From Aeromonas sobria (GTDB taxonomy: Bacteria; Pseudomonadota; Gammaproteobacteria; Enterobacterales; Aeromonadaceae): a stretch of 64,000 nucleotides of DNA. Position 1 is the stretch's first letter. Each line of letters starts with the position of its first letter. Location of the stretch: contig NZ_CDBW01000045.1 in the NCBI RefSeq assembly GCF_000820145.1, positions 149,884 to 213,883 of the forward strand, in the 5' to 3' direction. The position numbers and the translations under genes were made by a program. Of the stretch, positions 16,392 to 26,011 are shown one piece after another. Below the pieces are notes generated by a model. It was not told the origin of the DNA. It was given only the letters and a program-made list of their open reading frames with translations, and did no database searches.

Positions 16392-16937
16392 ATGAATCTG
16401 TGGGTGAAAGGGGCGTTGGCTGCGGTTGGGCTCATGGTGGTGGGTGGTAGTGCGGCCTGGTTTTTTGTGGGCCAGGCGCCGAAGGCCCCTGCCAATCCCT
16501 GGTATCAGGGGGCTGATGGGTATCATCTGGCACAGCAACAAGCGCTGGCGTTGGGTTATCCGCTGCTCTATGTGCTGGAGACTCCCAAGTGCCGCCGTTG
16601 TGGCGATTTGGAGAAGAAATTCTGGCAGAGCGAGGAGATGGCTGACCCGCTGGCCAAGCTGGTGAAGGTGCGCCTCAATCCGGGTAAGGGGGATGGCAGC
16701 GAGCAGATTTTGCGCCGCTTCCCCAAGGTGGCCACGCCGCCCGGCATTTATGTCCAGCCGCCTGGCCAGCCCCTCAAGCCCATCAAGATAGTGGTGGATA
16801 TCGACCAGATCTGGATGCCGGGAAAAACCTGGCAGCGGGGCTTCTATATGCCGCTCTCTGCCGCAGGGTTCGAGGCGGTACTCCACACCACCCTGGCTTT
16901 GCAGGATCCCGCACTGGATAACGCGCCCCTGGAGTGA
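16392..16937 (+). CDS. Membrane-anchored thioredoxin-like protein
   Basis: A 181-residue protein with an uncleaved-looking N-terminal anchor (WVKGALAAVGLMVVGGSAAWFFVG) and a periplasmic thioredoxin-like domain. The motif YVLETPKCRRCGDLEKKFW near residue 65 places a CxxC pair (CRRC) at the start of the expected helix, and ATPPGIYVQPPG supplies the cis-Pro loop. CRRC is an unusual dipeptide for a redox centre; the RR spacer suggests a reducing rather than oxidising protein. Start at ATG 16392 after GAGGGGTAACGAT. It is divergent from the acyl-CoA synthetase and convergent with rimI. Partner unknown. Confidence 0.72.
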   Translation: MNLWVKGALAAVGLMVVGGSAAWFFVGQAPKAPANPWYQGADGYHLAQQQALALGYPLLYVLETPKCRRCGDLEKKFWQSEEMADPLAKLVKVRLNPGKGDGSEQILRRFPKVATPPGIYVQPPGQPLKPIKIVVDIDQIWMPGKTWQRGFYMPLSAAGFEAVLHTTLALQDPALDNAPLE

Positions 16938-16976
16938 AACGGGGCAAGGCGGTTTAGTGTGGCGAGATGTGCTGGA

Positions 16977-17426
16977 TCAGCCGAAATCGAATAGCCGAGA
17001 CATCAGCACCGCATCTTCCCGATCGTTGCCGGTGCCGTAGTAGTCGGCGCGTCGGCAATATTCGGCAAAGCCGGCGTTCTCGTAGAGGGAGATAGCGGTT
17101 TTATTGCCCGCCCGCACCTCGAGAAACCAGGCCTCGGCCCCTGCTTGTTTGCTGCGAGTCAGATAGGCCTGCAACAGCGCCCGTCCCAATCCCTTGCCCT
17201 GAAACGCCGGATGCACACAGATGTTCATCAGCGAGCTGTCACCGGCCACCAGATCCGAGATATAGAAGCCCGCTGGGCGACCGTCAACCAGCATCAAGCC
17301 GTTGAGATAGCGTGGCCCGAAGCAGGAGAGCAGGTTGGCCTGACTCCACGGTTCCTTGTGAGCGGCTTGCTCGATGGGATAGACAAGGTCGAAATCGCTC
17401 TCGATCAGGGGACGAAACTCAGGCAT
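16977..17426 (-). CDS. rimI: Ribosomal-protein-alanine N-acetyltransferase RimI
   Basis: GNAT enzyme that acetylates the N-terminal Ala of ribosomal protein S18. The 149-residue product (E. coli 148) contains the acetyl-CoA binding signature ICVHPAFQGKGLGRALLQ (Q/RxxGxG/A) near residue 64 and the conserved WFLEVRAGNKTAISLYENAGF segment. Start at ATG 17424-17426 (MPEFRPL). It follows holD by 109 bases on the same strand, the order found in E. coli. The S18 substrate is encoded at 4599. Confidence 0.92.
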   Translation of the reverse strand: MPEFRPLIESDFDLVYPIEQAAHKEPWSQANLLSCFGPRYLNGLMLVDGRPAGFYISDLVAGDSSLMNICVHPAFQGKGLGRALLQAYLTRSKQAGAEAWFLEVRAGNKTAISLYENAGFAEYCRRADYYGTGNDREDAVLMSRLFDFG

Positions 17427-17535
17427 GGGGGCTCCGGATGGCAGGATTGTGGGCACAAGGGTTGGCAGGGACGGCGTTTGTAAAATCAGGTAAAAAGAGC
17501 GGCATCACAGTGGGACTTAGCGGCATGATGCGAGA

Positions 17536-17970
17536 TCACGCCGCGCTGGCCGCAAGGTGCTGGCGCAGCTGTTGCCATAGGGCGCGCTTTTGCGCGGCGC
17601 TGGGGACGAGGGGGCAGATCAGCGCATCCGGCCGCTCGGGGTTGGCTTCCGTCAGCCAGAGCAGGGGAGACGTGTCCGCTGTTTGCAGCTCGACGGGCGG
17701 TAATTCGCTGAGCAGGGAGACCTCGTCGGGCGTCATGCCCAGCAGTTGGCAAATATCCGCCAGCAGCGTGGTGACAGGCAGCCGGGGCGCCAGCAGCCAG
17801 AGTTTACCAGTGGGCAGCGGGGCGCTGATGGCCGGGGCCGTCTGGCTGGGCTGAGCGGCATGTTGCTCAAGCTCGGGAGCGGTGGCTGCGCCCAGCAATG
17901 CCGGACGACGCAGCTGCCAGCTTTGAATACCCATGCGGGTCAACATGCTCTGACGTACGGGATCTTGCAT
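17536..17970 (-). CDS. holD: DNA polymerase III psi subunit
   Basis: Psi joins chi to the clamp-loader complex and helps SSB handling during replication. The 144-residue product keeps the best-conserved part of this divergent family, the N-terminal MGIQSWQLRRPALLG that contacts DnaX, then GKLWLLAPRLP, the CQLLGMTPDEV helix and a C-terminal ALWQQLRQHL. E. coli HolD is 137 residues. Followed by rimI as in E. coli. The gene that diverges from holD there (rsmC) is replaced here by ravA. Confidence 0.88.
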   Translation of the reverse strand: MQDPVRQSMLTRMGIQSWQLRRPALLGAATAPELEQHAAQPSQTAPAISAPLPTGKLWLLAPRLPVTTLLADICQLLGMTPDEVSLLSELPPVELQTADTSPLLWLTEANPERPDALICPLVPSAAQKRALWQQLRQHLAASAA

Positions 17971-18238
17971 CGGGGGCGACTCACTCTTGATCTGCGTTGG
18001 AGAAAATAGTGCTGCGAAGGGTACACTCGAACCGCTTTTGCTGCACCCCTTTGCAAAGCGTTGTCAGCAAAACAGCGCTGGCAGCGGATCCTGGGGATCT
18101 TGCGTTTTTTCCTGCCAGAGTCGGGTATTCTGCGGCAAGAGATACCAGAATAAACATCATAACAAGACAAAACCCAAGGCCGAGCAAATGGATATCGCGC
18201 CTTGGGGCCATCATCAGCCCAGCTTCGGAACAGTCTCT

Positions 18239-19852
18239 ATGTCGTCTTTAGCTCAAGCACAGAACCCTGCGCGTGTCATTCCCATCCAGGAGCGGCTGCC
18301 TCGACTGCTGGCAGCCCTTGGCGAGGGGCTCTATGAACGGCAGGATGCGTTGCGACTCGGTTTGCTGGCAGCCCTCAGCGGCGAGAGCGTCTTCTTGCTG
18401 GGGCCGCCCGGCATCGCCAAGAGCCTGATTGCCCGCCGCCTCAAGCTGGCATTTCACGATGCCCGTCACTTCGAATATCTGATGACCCGTTTCAGTACGC
18501 CGGAGGAGGTGTTTGGCCCCCTCTCCATTCAGGCATTGAAGGAGGATGGCAAATACCTGCGCCTCACCGCCGGTTATCTGCCGGAGGCCGAAGTGGTGTT
18601 CCTCGACGAGATCTGGAAGGCGGGCCCCGCCATCCTCAATACCCTGCTCACCGCCATCAACGAGCGGCAGTTCCGCAACGGCGACAGCCAGCACCCCATC
18701 CCGATGCGCTTGCTGGTGACTGCTTCCAACGAGCTGCCGGCGCCGGATAGCGGGTTGGAAGCGCTCTACGATCGGATGCTGGTGCGGATCTGGATGGATC
18801 GGGTGCAGGAGAAGTCGAACTTTCAGGCGATGCTGGCCAGCGATGGCCATGCCCATCAGAACCTGCCGGAATCCTTGCAGATCCGGGGGGATGAGTACGA
18901 ACAGTGGCAGAGCCAGATCGAGCAGGTTCGCCTGCCGGATGCCTGTTTCGAGCTCATCTACCAATTGCGCCAGCAGCTCGACAGCCAGCTGGCCCACCGC
19001 TGCTATGTGTCGGATCGCCGCTGGAAGAAGGCGGTACGTCTCATCAAGGCGAGCGCCTTCTTCAATGGCCGCGACGAAGTGGCGCCCCTCGACCTGCTGT
19101 TGTTCAAGGATTGCCTCTGGCATGACGAGGAGTCCCGCACCGCCCTGCTGGAGATGATGACCGAGTTCTCCCGTCTCTATGGCTATCAGCAACTGGCGAT
19201 GACCCGCCAGCTGCTGGCCCTGCGGGATCAATTCAAACAGCTCAAACAGAGCGTGGCTCAACGGCTCTGCACAAAGGCGCGGCAACGCAAACAGTGGTTT
19301 GGTCGCCGGGCCCGGGGCATCGAGATCCCGCTCGCCAATGCCAGACCCTTTGGTAAACAGGTGCACTTTCACTTGCTTACTCCGGCACCGCTGGATGGCA
19401 GCGATCCCGAGCGGCTCACCAACACGCTGGTGTTCGATCGCACCCTGCTCTCCCATTGGCACCCTACCGGCGAGGCACTGGTCGGCTATCAGTTTGGCAA
19501 TCCAAAGGCAGGGCACTACGAGCTGGTGCTGGATGATGAGCTGCGGCTCCAGGTGCTCGATATCCAGCGCCAGCAGATCCCGCTGGTGTTGATGGAGCGC
19601 AACGCCATCCCCGAGGTGGTGCTGGAGCCCTGGTTGCAGGCGCTTGATGAGCAACTGCTCCGGGTCAGCAAGTTGATGCAAGAGCTCAAGCAGCAGCGCA
19701 GTCTGTTCGAGCGCCATCAACAGCACCTTTTTATTGCGCAGCGCTGGTTGCAGCAGGTGGAAGACAGCTTCTTCGTGCTGAACCGGGATCTCGAACTGCT
19801 GCACTGCGAGCTGGCGCAGTGGCGCGAGCGGTTGCCAAGGTTGGACGAGTAA
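18239..19852 (+). CDS. ravA: MoxR-type AAA+ ATPase RavA
   Basis: RavA is a hexameric AAA+ chaperone-like ATPase that works with the VWA protein ViaA and, in E. coli, binds the lysine decarboxylase LdcI and influences respiratory complexes. The 537-residue product has Walker A GPPGIAKS at 55-62, Walker B VVFLDE at about 119-124, sensor 1 LLVTASNELP and an arginine-rich YDRMLVRIW segment, then the LARA/triple-helical C-terminal part. Two starts are possible: ATG 18188 and ATG 18239; the latter best fits the N-terminus of E. coli RavA. viaA follows after 9 bases. Divergent from holD across 268 bases in which I see no further gene. Confidence 0.93.
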   Translation: MSSLAQAQNPARVIPIQERLPRLLAALGEGLYERQDALRLGLLAALSGESVFLLGPPGIAKSLIARRLKLAFHDARHFEYLMTRFSTPEEVFGPLSIQALKEDGKYLRLTAGYLPEAEVVFLDEIWKAGPAILNTLLTAINERQFRNGDSQHPIPMRLLVTASNELPAPDSGLEALYDRMLVRIWMDRVQEKSNFQAMLASDGHAHQNLPESLQIRGDEYEQWQSQIEQVRLPDACFELIYQLRQQLDSQLAHRCYVSDRRWKKAVRLIKASAFFNGRDEVAPLDLLLFKDCLWHDEESRTALLEMMTEFSRLYGYQQLAMTRQLLALRDQFKQLKQSVAQRLCTKARQRKQWFGRRARGIEIPLANARPFGKQVHFHLLTPAPLDGSDPERLTNTLVFDRTLLSHWHPTGEALVGYQFGNPKAGHYELVLDDELRLQVLDIQRQQIPLVLMERNAIPEVVLEPWLQALDEQLLRVSKLMQELKQQRSLFERHQQHLFIAQRWLQQVEDSFFVLNRDLELLHCELAQWRERLPRLDE

Positions 19853-19861
19853 GGAGCGCTC

Positions 19862-21316
19862 ATGCTTGAGATCGGCATGCTGGATTTGGGGCTCCTCATT
19901 GGCGAAGGGGAGCTGGCGGGTGAGATTGCGCTATTGCTGGCGGCGTCGCCCAAGATTTCCGAATTTATCCGGCGCTCTCCGCTACAGGGCAAACTGCTGA
20001 AAAAGCGCCTGCAGAGCTGGGGCGAGCAGCTTGGCGAGGAGATGCGCCACAAGCCGGTGCCGGTGGTGCTGGAGCAGGAGTACCTGCTCTATCAGGCGCA
20101 CCGGCAACTGCCGATGACCGAGCTGATTGGCCGCCTGCCCAGCCTGCTGGAGTCGCTGGAGCAGTACAGCCCCTTCGCCGGTGAGGCCCGATCCTTGGTG
20201 CGCCAGCTGATGGCCCACCCCACCGAGGGGCTGCGCCAGCTCTTTATCGACAAGTGGCGCGCCAGTCTGGTGGGGAGCCTGCTGCAACTGCAGCAGCAGA
20301 TCGCCGAAGCGGAGCGGGAGAAGCAGCGTCAGGAGATTGAAGATCAGCTGCTGGCGAGCCGCACCCTGGCCGATGCCCTCGATCCCAACAAGATCTCCGC
20401 CGGTGGCCTGTGGGATCTGGCGCAGGGGAGCTGGCACAAGCGCAGTCTGGTGCTGGTCAAGCAGTACGCCCGTATGTTGCAGCGTGAGCCGCTGCTGGCG
20501 GAGATTGCCGGTCTGCTCGGGCGCAGCGAGCGGGATCGGCGGGCGCAGGAGCAACCGGTGCCGCCGGTCGAGGTGCTGGAGCTGGAGCCTGCTCCCAGCG
20601 ACGATGTGCCGGACGATCTGGTGGGGATCCATCAGGCGAGCGATCTGATGCGGCTGCTGCCGAGCGAGGCGGTGATGCTGGCCCTGCCGGAGTTGGAGCT
20701 GGAGTTCTATCGCCGCTATCTGGAGCGGCGCCTGCTCAGTTACCAGTCGCGCGGGACGTTGCCGCGCCAGCGCATCATGCTGCGAACCCCGGAGCAGGGT
20801 GGCCAGCAATTGCAGCAACGGGGCCCCTTTATCGTCTGTGTCGATACCTCCGGCTCCATGGGGGGGTATCCCGAGGAGTGTGCCAAGGCGCTGTTTCTGG
20901 CGCTGCTCAAGGTGGCGATGGATGAGAAGCGCGGCTGCTACCTGATGCTCTTCTCCACCGAGGTGGCGACCCTCGAGATCACCGCCGATACCGGTCTGGA
21001 CAAGGCGGAGCGCTTCCTCTCCATGAGTTTTCACGGCGGTACCGACCTGGTGCCCTGCCTTGAGAAGGCGCTGGCCAAGCTAGATGATCCCGCCTTTGCC
21101 AAGGCGGATGTGCTGGTCATCTCCGACTTTATCGCCCAGAGCCTGCCCCATCCCCTGCTCGATCAGATGAACCGCTATCGTCAGCGCCAGACCCGTTTTC
21201 ACGCCGTCGCCATGTCTCGCCACGCCAAGCAGGCGCTGTTGCGGGTCTTTGACAACAGTTGGCTGCTCGATTGTGGCCTGCGCGGTCGGCTGCTGCGCCG
21301 CTGGCAGCAGCACTGA
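19862..21316 (+). CDS. viaA: VWA-domain partner of RavA
   Basis: ViaA stimulates RavA ATPase and bears a von Willebrand A domain. The 484-residue product matches E. coli ViaA (483): helical N-terminal half with KISEFIRRSPLQ, then the VWA domain from about residue 318 with the MIDAS motif DTSGSMGG at about 328, the Thr loop SFHGGTDL and SDFIAQSLP. It ends CGLRGRLLRRWQQH. It follows ravA by 9 bases. The stretch from 20747 to the stop is present again at 23513-24082 with about seven residue changes. Confidence 0.94.
   Translation: MLEIGMLDLGLLIGEGELAGEIALLLAASPKISEFIRRSPLQGKLLKKRLQSWGEQLGEEMRHKPVPVVLEQEYLLYQAHRQLPMTELIGRLPSLLESLEQYSPFAGEARSLVRQLMAHPTEGLRQLFIDKWRASLVGSLLQLQQQIAEAEREKQRQEIEDQLLASRTLADALDPNKISAGGLWDLAQGSWHKRSLVLVKQYARMLQREPLLAEIAGLLGRSERDRRAQEQPVPPVEVLELEPAPSDDVPDDLVGIHQASDLMRLLPSEAVMLALPELELEFYRRYLERRLLSYQSRGTLPRQRIMLRTPEQGGQQLQQRGPFIVCVDTSGSMGGYPEECAKALFLALLKVAMDEKRGCYLMLFSTEVATLEITADTGLDKAERFLSMSFHGGTDLVPCLEKALAKLDDPAFAKADVLVISDFIAQSLPHPLLDQMNRYRQRQTRFHAVAMSRHAKQALLRVFDNSWLLDCGLRGRLLRRWQQH
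20747..21316. repeat. viaA 3' region, repeat copy 1 (570 bp)
   Basis: The intact gene's last 570 bases; near-identical copy at 23513-24082. Both begin TCGCGCGGGACGTTG. Confidence 0.95.
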
Positions 21317-21411
21317 ATCCCCATTGTCGGGGGCATGCCATTCTCCCGCGATATCAATCGTCTCTGCTCAGTGACCACCGCCGGGCACCCAACGAACAGC
21401 TACTGCTCACA

Positions 21412-21461
21412 GTGACCTGAGTCACGTTATTCAGTCACAGTCCAGTTAGGGAGGCTATAAT
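21412..21461 (+). promoter_or_regulatory. Candidate promoter and operator of the first TPR-GGDEF gene
   Basis: TATAAT at 21456-21461 lies 37 bases before the start. Upstream is the palindrome GTGAC-CTGA-GTCAC (21412-21425), and further GTGAC/GTCAC half-sites lie at 21371 and 21434. No good -35 hexamer is seen, which fits an activator-dependent promoter. The 182-base gap after viaA holds nothing else supported. Confidence 0.45.
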
Positions 21462-21498
21462 CGCGCCCCCGCGATTTACTGAGAAAGACACCGCCAAG

Positions 21499-23370
21499 AT
21501 GGGTATTCTCCATTGTTTCATCTGTTTACTGCTGATCACGGTTCCATCCATTGGGCGAGCGGATACCCTTGCCCCCTCGGCGCTCTTGCAAGAGCTGCAG
21601 GCGCTGGAGGAGGATTTCTCCTATAGCGAAAATTATCGGCAGCGGGTGGCTCAGCTGGTCAGCCAAAAAGAGCAGCATTCGAGCGCAATCCAGAGCCGGA
21701 TCGCCCAACTGCAGTGTGACTCATGGTCTGCCAATCATGTCAGCGATTATCTGCAGGGGATCCAGTTTGCCGAGCGTGAACTGGGGATAATCAAGGGACG
21801 CAAGAATCTTTACAGTGAAGCAGGGCTCCGGCTGTGTCGTGGCTGGTTCAGGCAGCGTCTTGGTGACATCGCCAAGGCCAAAGATGATTATGATGCCACG
21901 TTGTCGATGGCCAGCCAGCTGGGTGATCTCCGGTTACAGGCCAAGGCCCGCAGTTATCTCGGTACCATGCTCGCTTCACAAGGAGACATGTTGGAAGCGC
22001 TGCATAATCTCAAGCAGGCCAAGGCGCTTTATGATGGTCTGGGCTTGACCCGTATGAGCCTGCGTCAGCAGACCCTGATTGCCAACACCTATCGGCGGAT
22101 GGGGAGCTACGTTCAGGCTGAAGTGCTCTTCGATGAGTTGTTGCAGAGCTATCGTGATAGCGGCGATGAGGGGGTGCTCAATGATCTGCGGGTCTATCAG
22201 GGTATTCTCTATTCCAAAACGGGTCGCGATGAAAAGGCCATTGCCCTGCTGACCCTTGCCGAGTCCTATTTCATGGCACAACAGCTGTGGATGGAGGTAA
22301 GCGAAGTGCGATTATGGTGGGCCAATGCGCTGCTCGCCTTGGGACGGGTGGACGAAGCCTTTGCCAAGGGGGATTGGCTAGATCTGCCACAGCCAGACCA
22401 TGAAGTTGAACCGATCCTGCTTGCCATGCGCAACTTGCTGCGGGGGGCGGTCATGGAGCGAAAAGGGCGTTATCAGCAGGCCGTTGATTATATTGAATTG
22501 GCTATTCCGACCCTGACGTCCGAGGCCCATCAGGAGATGCTGGCAAAAGCCTATCGCATTGAATCGTCAGCGCTGAAGTCGTTGGGCCGTTACCAGACCA
22601 GCTTGCAAAAGCTGGAGCGTTATATCGAAACCTATCAGCAAGTTGAGCTGGAGCTGCAGGGGCATCGGCGGTTGCAGATGCTCCTTGAGCAAGACCTTGA
22701 TCAACAGAAGCAGGAAAACGAGCGACTGCAGGTGCGGCGCAAAATGCAGCAGCAAGAGTTGGCAGCGCTTGAGGCTGCACGCCGATGGCGGATGATGGCG
22801 GTTGTGTTCGGGGGCGGGATGCTGATGCTGGTATTGCTCTATCAGTTGCAGCGTGGCCGCACCTTGCGTCAGTTGACTCTGACGGATGAGTTGACCGGTA
22901 TCCAGAATCGCCGTCAGGTTCAGTTGCAAGCCGAAGCGCTGTTTTTGCGTGCCAAGAGCGGTCATCTCAATCATCTCTCCGTGCTTATCGTCGATATAGA
23001 TCACTTCAAACGGGTAAACGACCGACTGGGTCATCTGATGGGTGACAAGGTGCTCACAGACGTTGCACGCACCATATCAGCTTCATTGCGAGGCCAGGAT
23101 CGGGTGGGCCGCAACGGGGGAGAGGAGTTTATGGTGCTCTTGCCGGGGGCGCCTCTTGCTGCAGCGGGTGAAGTGGCCGAGCGGATCAGGCTGCAGGTGG
23201 CTAACTTGCGAGTTGATGGTGTGCCCGACACTATGCCGATCCGGGTCAGCATTGGGTGTGCGCAATATGACCTGCGGGATAGCGAGTTATCCAGGTTGGT
23301 ACACCGGGCGGATATGGCGATGTACCGTGCCAAGGAGAAGGGGCGGGACCGGGTCGAATTGGCAAGCTAG
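21499..23370 (+). CDS. Periplasmic TPR sensor diguanylate cyclase (copy A)
   Basis: A 623-residue membrane cyclase likely making c-di-GMP. It has a signal peptide (MGILHCFICLLLITVPSIGRA), a periplasmic helical repeat region (about 22-400) with TPR-like units such as LCRGWFRQRLGDIAKAKDDYDATL and ANTYRRMGSYVQAEVLFDELL, a coiled coil, one membrane helix near 433-452 and a C-terminal GGDEF domain. The catalytic loop is GGEEF at 540-544 and the inhibitory I-site RGQD at 531-534 lies exactly five residues before it, so product inhibition is expected. Intact. The ligand is unknown. Related in layout, but only moderately in sequence, to the frameshifted gene at 24165. Confidence 0.9.
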   Translation: MGILHCFICLLLITVPSIGRADTLAPSALLQELQALEEDFSYSENYRQRVAQLVSQKEQHSSAIQSRIAQLQCDSWSANHVSDYLQGIQFAERELGIIKGRKNLYSEAGLRLCRGWFRQRLGDIAKAKDDYDATLSMASQLGDLRLQAKARSYLGTMLASQGDMLEALHNLKQAKALYDGLGLTRMSLRQQTLIANTYRRMGSYVQAEVLFDELLQSYRDSGDEGVLNDLRVYQGILYSKTGRDEKAIALLTLAESYFMAQQLWMEVSEVRLWWANALLALGRVDEAFAKGDWLDLPQPDHEVEPILLAMRNLLRGAVMERKGRYQQAVDYIELAIPTLTSEAHQEMLAKAYRIESSALKSLGRYQTSLQKLERYIETYQQVELELQGHRRLQMLLEQDLDQQKQENERLQVRRKMQQQELAALEAARRWRMMAVVFGGGMLMLVLLYQLQRGRTLRQLTLTDELTGIQNRRQVQLQAEALFLRAKSGHLNHLSVLIVDIDHFKRVNDRLGHLMGDKVLTDVARTISASLRGQDRVGRNGGEEFMVLLPGAPLAAAGEVAERIRLQVANLRVDGVPDTMPIRVSIGCAQYDLRDSELSRLVHRADMAMYRAKEKGRDRVELAS

Positions 23371-23493
23371 TCATTTACGGCGACTCATTCCCGCGCTGTC
23401 GATGCGCTGACAAGTCTGCCCGCTTGCATGGGGCGGGTCGTCTGGCGACACGGCAATCTGGTCAGGCTGTCATGGCATCATGCAGTTAGAACG

Positions 23494-23521
23494 CGGGCTG
23501 GGTATTTTTCACTCGCGCGGG
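23494..23521. repeat. 28-bp direct repeat at the rearrangement junction
   Basis: Identical to 26012-26039. Here its last nine bases TCGCGCGGG run into viaA sequence; at the second copy they run into the prfC upstream region. Confidence 0.95.
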
Positions 23522-24082
23522 ACGTTGCCGCGCCAGCGCATCATGCTGCGAACCCCGGAACAGGGTGGCCAGCAGTTGCAGCAACGGGGCCCCTTTATCG
23601 TCTGTGTCGATACCTCCGGTTCCATGGGCGGTTATCCCGAGGAGTGTGCCAAGGCGCTGTTTCTGGCGTTGCTCAAGGTTGCGATGGATGAGAAGCGCGG
23701 CTGCTACCTGATGCTCTTCTCCACCGAGGTGGCGACCCTCGAGATCACCGCCGATATCGGTCTGGACAAAGCGGAGTGCTTCCTCTCCATGAGTTTTCAC
23801 GGCGGTACCGACCTGGTGCCCTGCCTTGAGAAGGCGCGGGCCAAGCTCGATGATCCCGCTTTTGCCAAGGCGGATGTGCTGGTCATCTCCGACTTTATCG
23901 CCCAGAGCCTGCCCCATCCCCTGCTCGATCAGATGAACCGCTATCGTCAGCGCCAGACCCGTTTTCACGCCGTCGCCATGTCCCGCCACGCCAAGCAGGC
24001 GCTGTTGCGGGCCTTTGACAACAGTTGGCTGCTCGATTGCGGCCTGCGCGGTCGGCTGCTGCGGCGTTTTCAGCACAATTAA
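23513..24082 (+). pseudogene. Truncated viaA (C-terminal VWA domain only)
   Basis: A second copy of the last 190 codons of viaA, from SRGTLPRQRIM to the stop, including MIDAS DTSGSMGG. It differs from the intact gene at about seven residues (for example T to I, R to C, L to R, V to A, and a terminal FQHN for WQQH). An in-frame ATG at 23480 (MQLERGLGIF) would give a 200-residue protein, but no ribosome binding site precedes it and the first residues come from unrelated intergenic DNA. It lacks the RavA-binding N-terminal half. Best read as a by-product of the rearrangement described under findings. Confidence 0.85.
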
Positions 24083-24164
24083 CAGCCTGCTGGGATATAA
24101 ATAGTGCCTGGTGACTGCTTTGGTGGTTTATTCTGGTTCTACTGCGGGTGGATGGAGGGTTGAT

Positions 24165-26011
24165 GTGAAGCTTTATCCGTGTTGTGTATTGCTGTTGGCA
24201 TTGAACACTATGGCTGAACCGGTTTCACCCATCCAGTTGGAGAGTGAGCTTAATACGCTGGAGCAGACTTATCTCTCTGATCGCGAATTGGGCTTGAGAG
24301 TTCAGCGATTGAAGCAGGATTTGTCCGCTTACACTCCGGCGCAACAGATGCGGATTGCTCGCTTGGCCTGCAGACTTCAATCGGCAAACGAGACGGCGGA
24401 GTATCGTCAGGCGATGCTCTATGCTGACGAACACCTTCAGCGAGCTACTGCACAAGGTGATCTATTTGCCCGCAGTGATTTTGTCCTTTGCCGTGGCTGG
24501 TTTCACCAACTGCTCGGGGAGAACGATAAGGCTCGTCTGGATTATGATCTGGCACTGACGTTGGCTCGTGATGCCGGTTCTCTCAAACAACAGGCAATTG
24601 CCTTGTCCTACAGAGGTTCCCTTTTTTCCTTTCAAGGGCTTCCTGCCAAGGGACTCAGAGACCTGATGCGCTCGTTGCATATCTACGATGCCCTTGCCCT
24701 CTCAAGTTGGTATGGAAAAGTGCAGTTGGAAATTGCGGCGACCTACCGTCGTATGGGGCTGCTGGGGCCTGCCAATCGCTTGCTCGATGAGTTGGAGATG
24801 CAGTTACAGCCAAGCAGTGATCCCGATATTTTCTACGAGCTTTATCGGCAGAAAGCGATGGTGGCAAACGGCATGGAGCAGTTCCAGGCTGCCATTGATG
24901 AGCTGGATAAGGCGACGGCGCAACACAATGAATTAACTCCTGTCGAAAAAGGATTATTACAGCTGGATAGGGCTGAGGCGCTGCTGGGGCTAGCCAGATA
25001 TCCAGAGGCAATGGTGCAGCTTGAGCAGGCCGGTGTGGTGTTTAAATCAGACATTGACCCTCTGTTTCATAGTTATTGGCACTTGCTGATGGCTCAGGGG
25101 GGGATTATGGCGGGAGAATATGCCAATGCGCTTCGGCATCTCGCGATGGCTGAACCGACCCTCTTGCGCGAGGATAACCAGCGTTTTTTGATCAAGGTGA
25201 CATGGTTGCGCAGTCAGGCGCTCGAGGGGATCGGAAAAACCGGTGAGGCGCTGGCTGAGTTGCATCGTTATGTGGCCCTCAAGCGGGTATTCGAACAGGA
25301 AATGCAGGACCAGAGCACCTCCTGGGTGCGTGGCGAGTTTGAGCTGGCCCGTCAGGAGGGTGAAAACAAGCGACTGCGGGTTGAACAGCTATTGCAGCAA
25401 CAGGAGCTGGCACTAGCCAAAGAGCGTCGTTTCTGGTTGCTGGCGGTACTGCTGCTTTGTGGCGGGTTGGCCTTGCTGACGACGGGGTGGTTACTGGATC
25501 GCAACCGTCGGATGCATCGGCTGGCCTTTACCGATGAGCTGACCGGTCTCAACAACCGGCGACGGGTATTGTGGCGTGGGAATACACTGTTTGAACTTGC
25601 CCGTCGGCAAGGTGCACCATTTAGCTTACTGGTCTTCGATATCGATCACTTCAAGCGGATCAACGATACCCTCGGCCACCATCAGGGGGATCGGGTTCTG
25701 CAATGGCTCTCGCAAGCCGCAGCGAGCCAGTTACGGCCCCGAGATGTATTGTGGGGCGTACCGGTGGGGAGGAGTTTTTGATCCTGCTGCCGGATACCGG
25801 TTTGGAGGATGCACGTGGCGTAGCGGAGCGGATCAGACAGGTGGTCGGCAAGCGAGCCTTGCCTGGGCTGTCGTACCCCGTCACAGTCAGCATTGGCTGT
25901 GCTTGTCTGCGGCAAGAGGACAGGGACATCACGGCCCTGATCCAGCGAGCAGACAATGCGCTGTACCGTGCGAAAGGGGCCGGGCGCAACCGGGTGGAAA
26001 CAGACGACTGA
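24165..26011 (+). pseudogene. TPR-GGDEF diguanylate cyclase, copy B, frameshifted before the active site
   Basis: Same layout as copy A: signal peptide MKLYPCCVLLLALNTMAEP (GTG 24165 after GGAGGG), TPR-like periplasmic region with LCRGWFHQLLGENDKARLDYDLAL, membrane helix WLLAVLLLCGGLALLTTGWLL, and the start of a GGDEF domain (FTDELTGLNNRRR, FDIDHFKRINDTLGHHQGD). At 25752-25753 two extra bases (TG) throw the frame, ending the protein at 25781. The next frame continues GRTGGEEFLILLP to 26011. Removing the TG gives RPRD, five residues, then GGEEF, the exact spacing of copy A. As read, the product has no catalytic loop. A sequencing error is possible. Similarity to copy A is moderate. Confidence 0.85.

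Noticed and set aside
17971..18238. A possible remnant of rsmC between holD and ravA
   Set aside because: rsmC is in this position in E. coli, but none of the three frames here shows RsmC sequence.
18248..19804. Long minus-strand open frame opposite ravA
   Set aside because: The plus-strand frame is a full RavA; the opposite frame has no family signature and no ribosome binding site. Similar shadows opposite gshA, ahyB, purH, aspA and groEL were dropped for the same reason.
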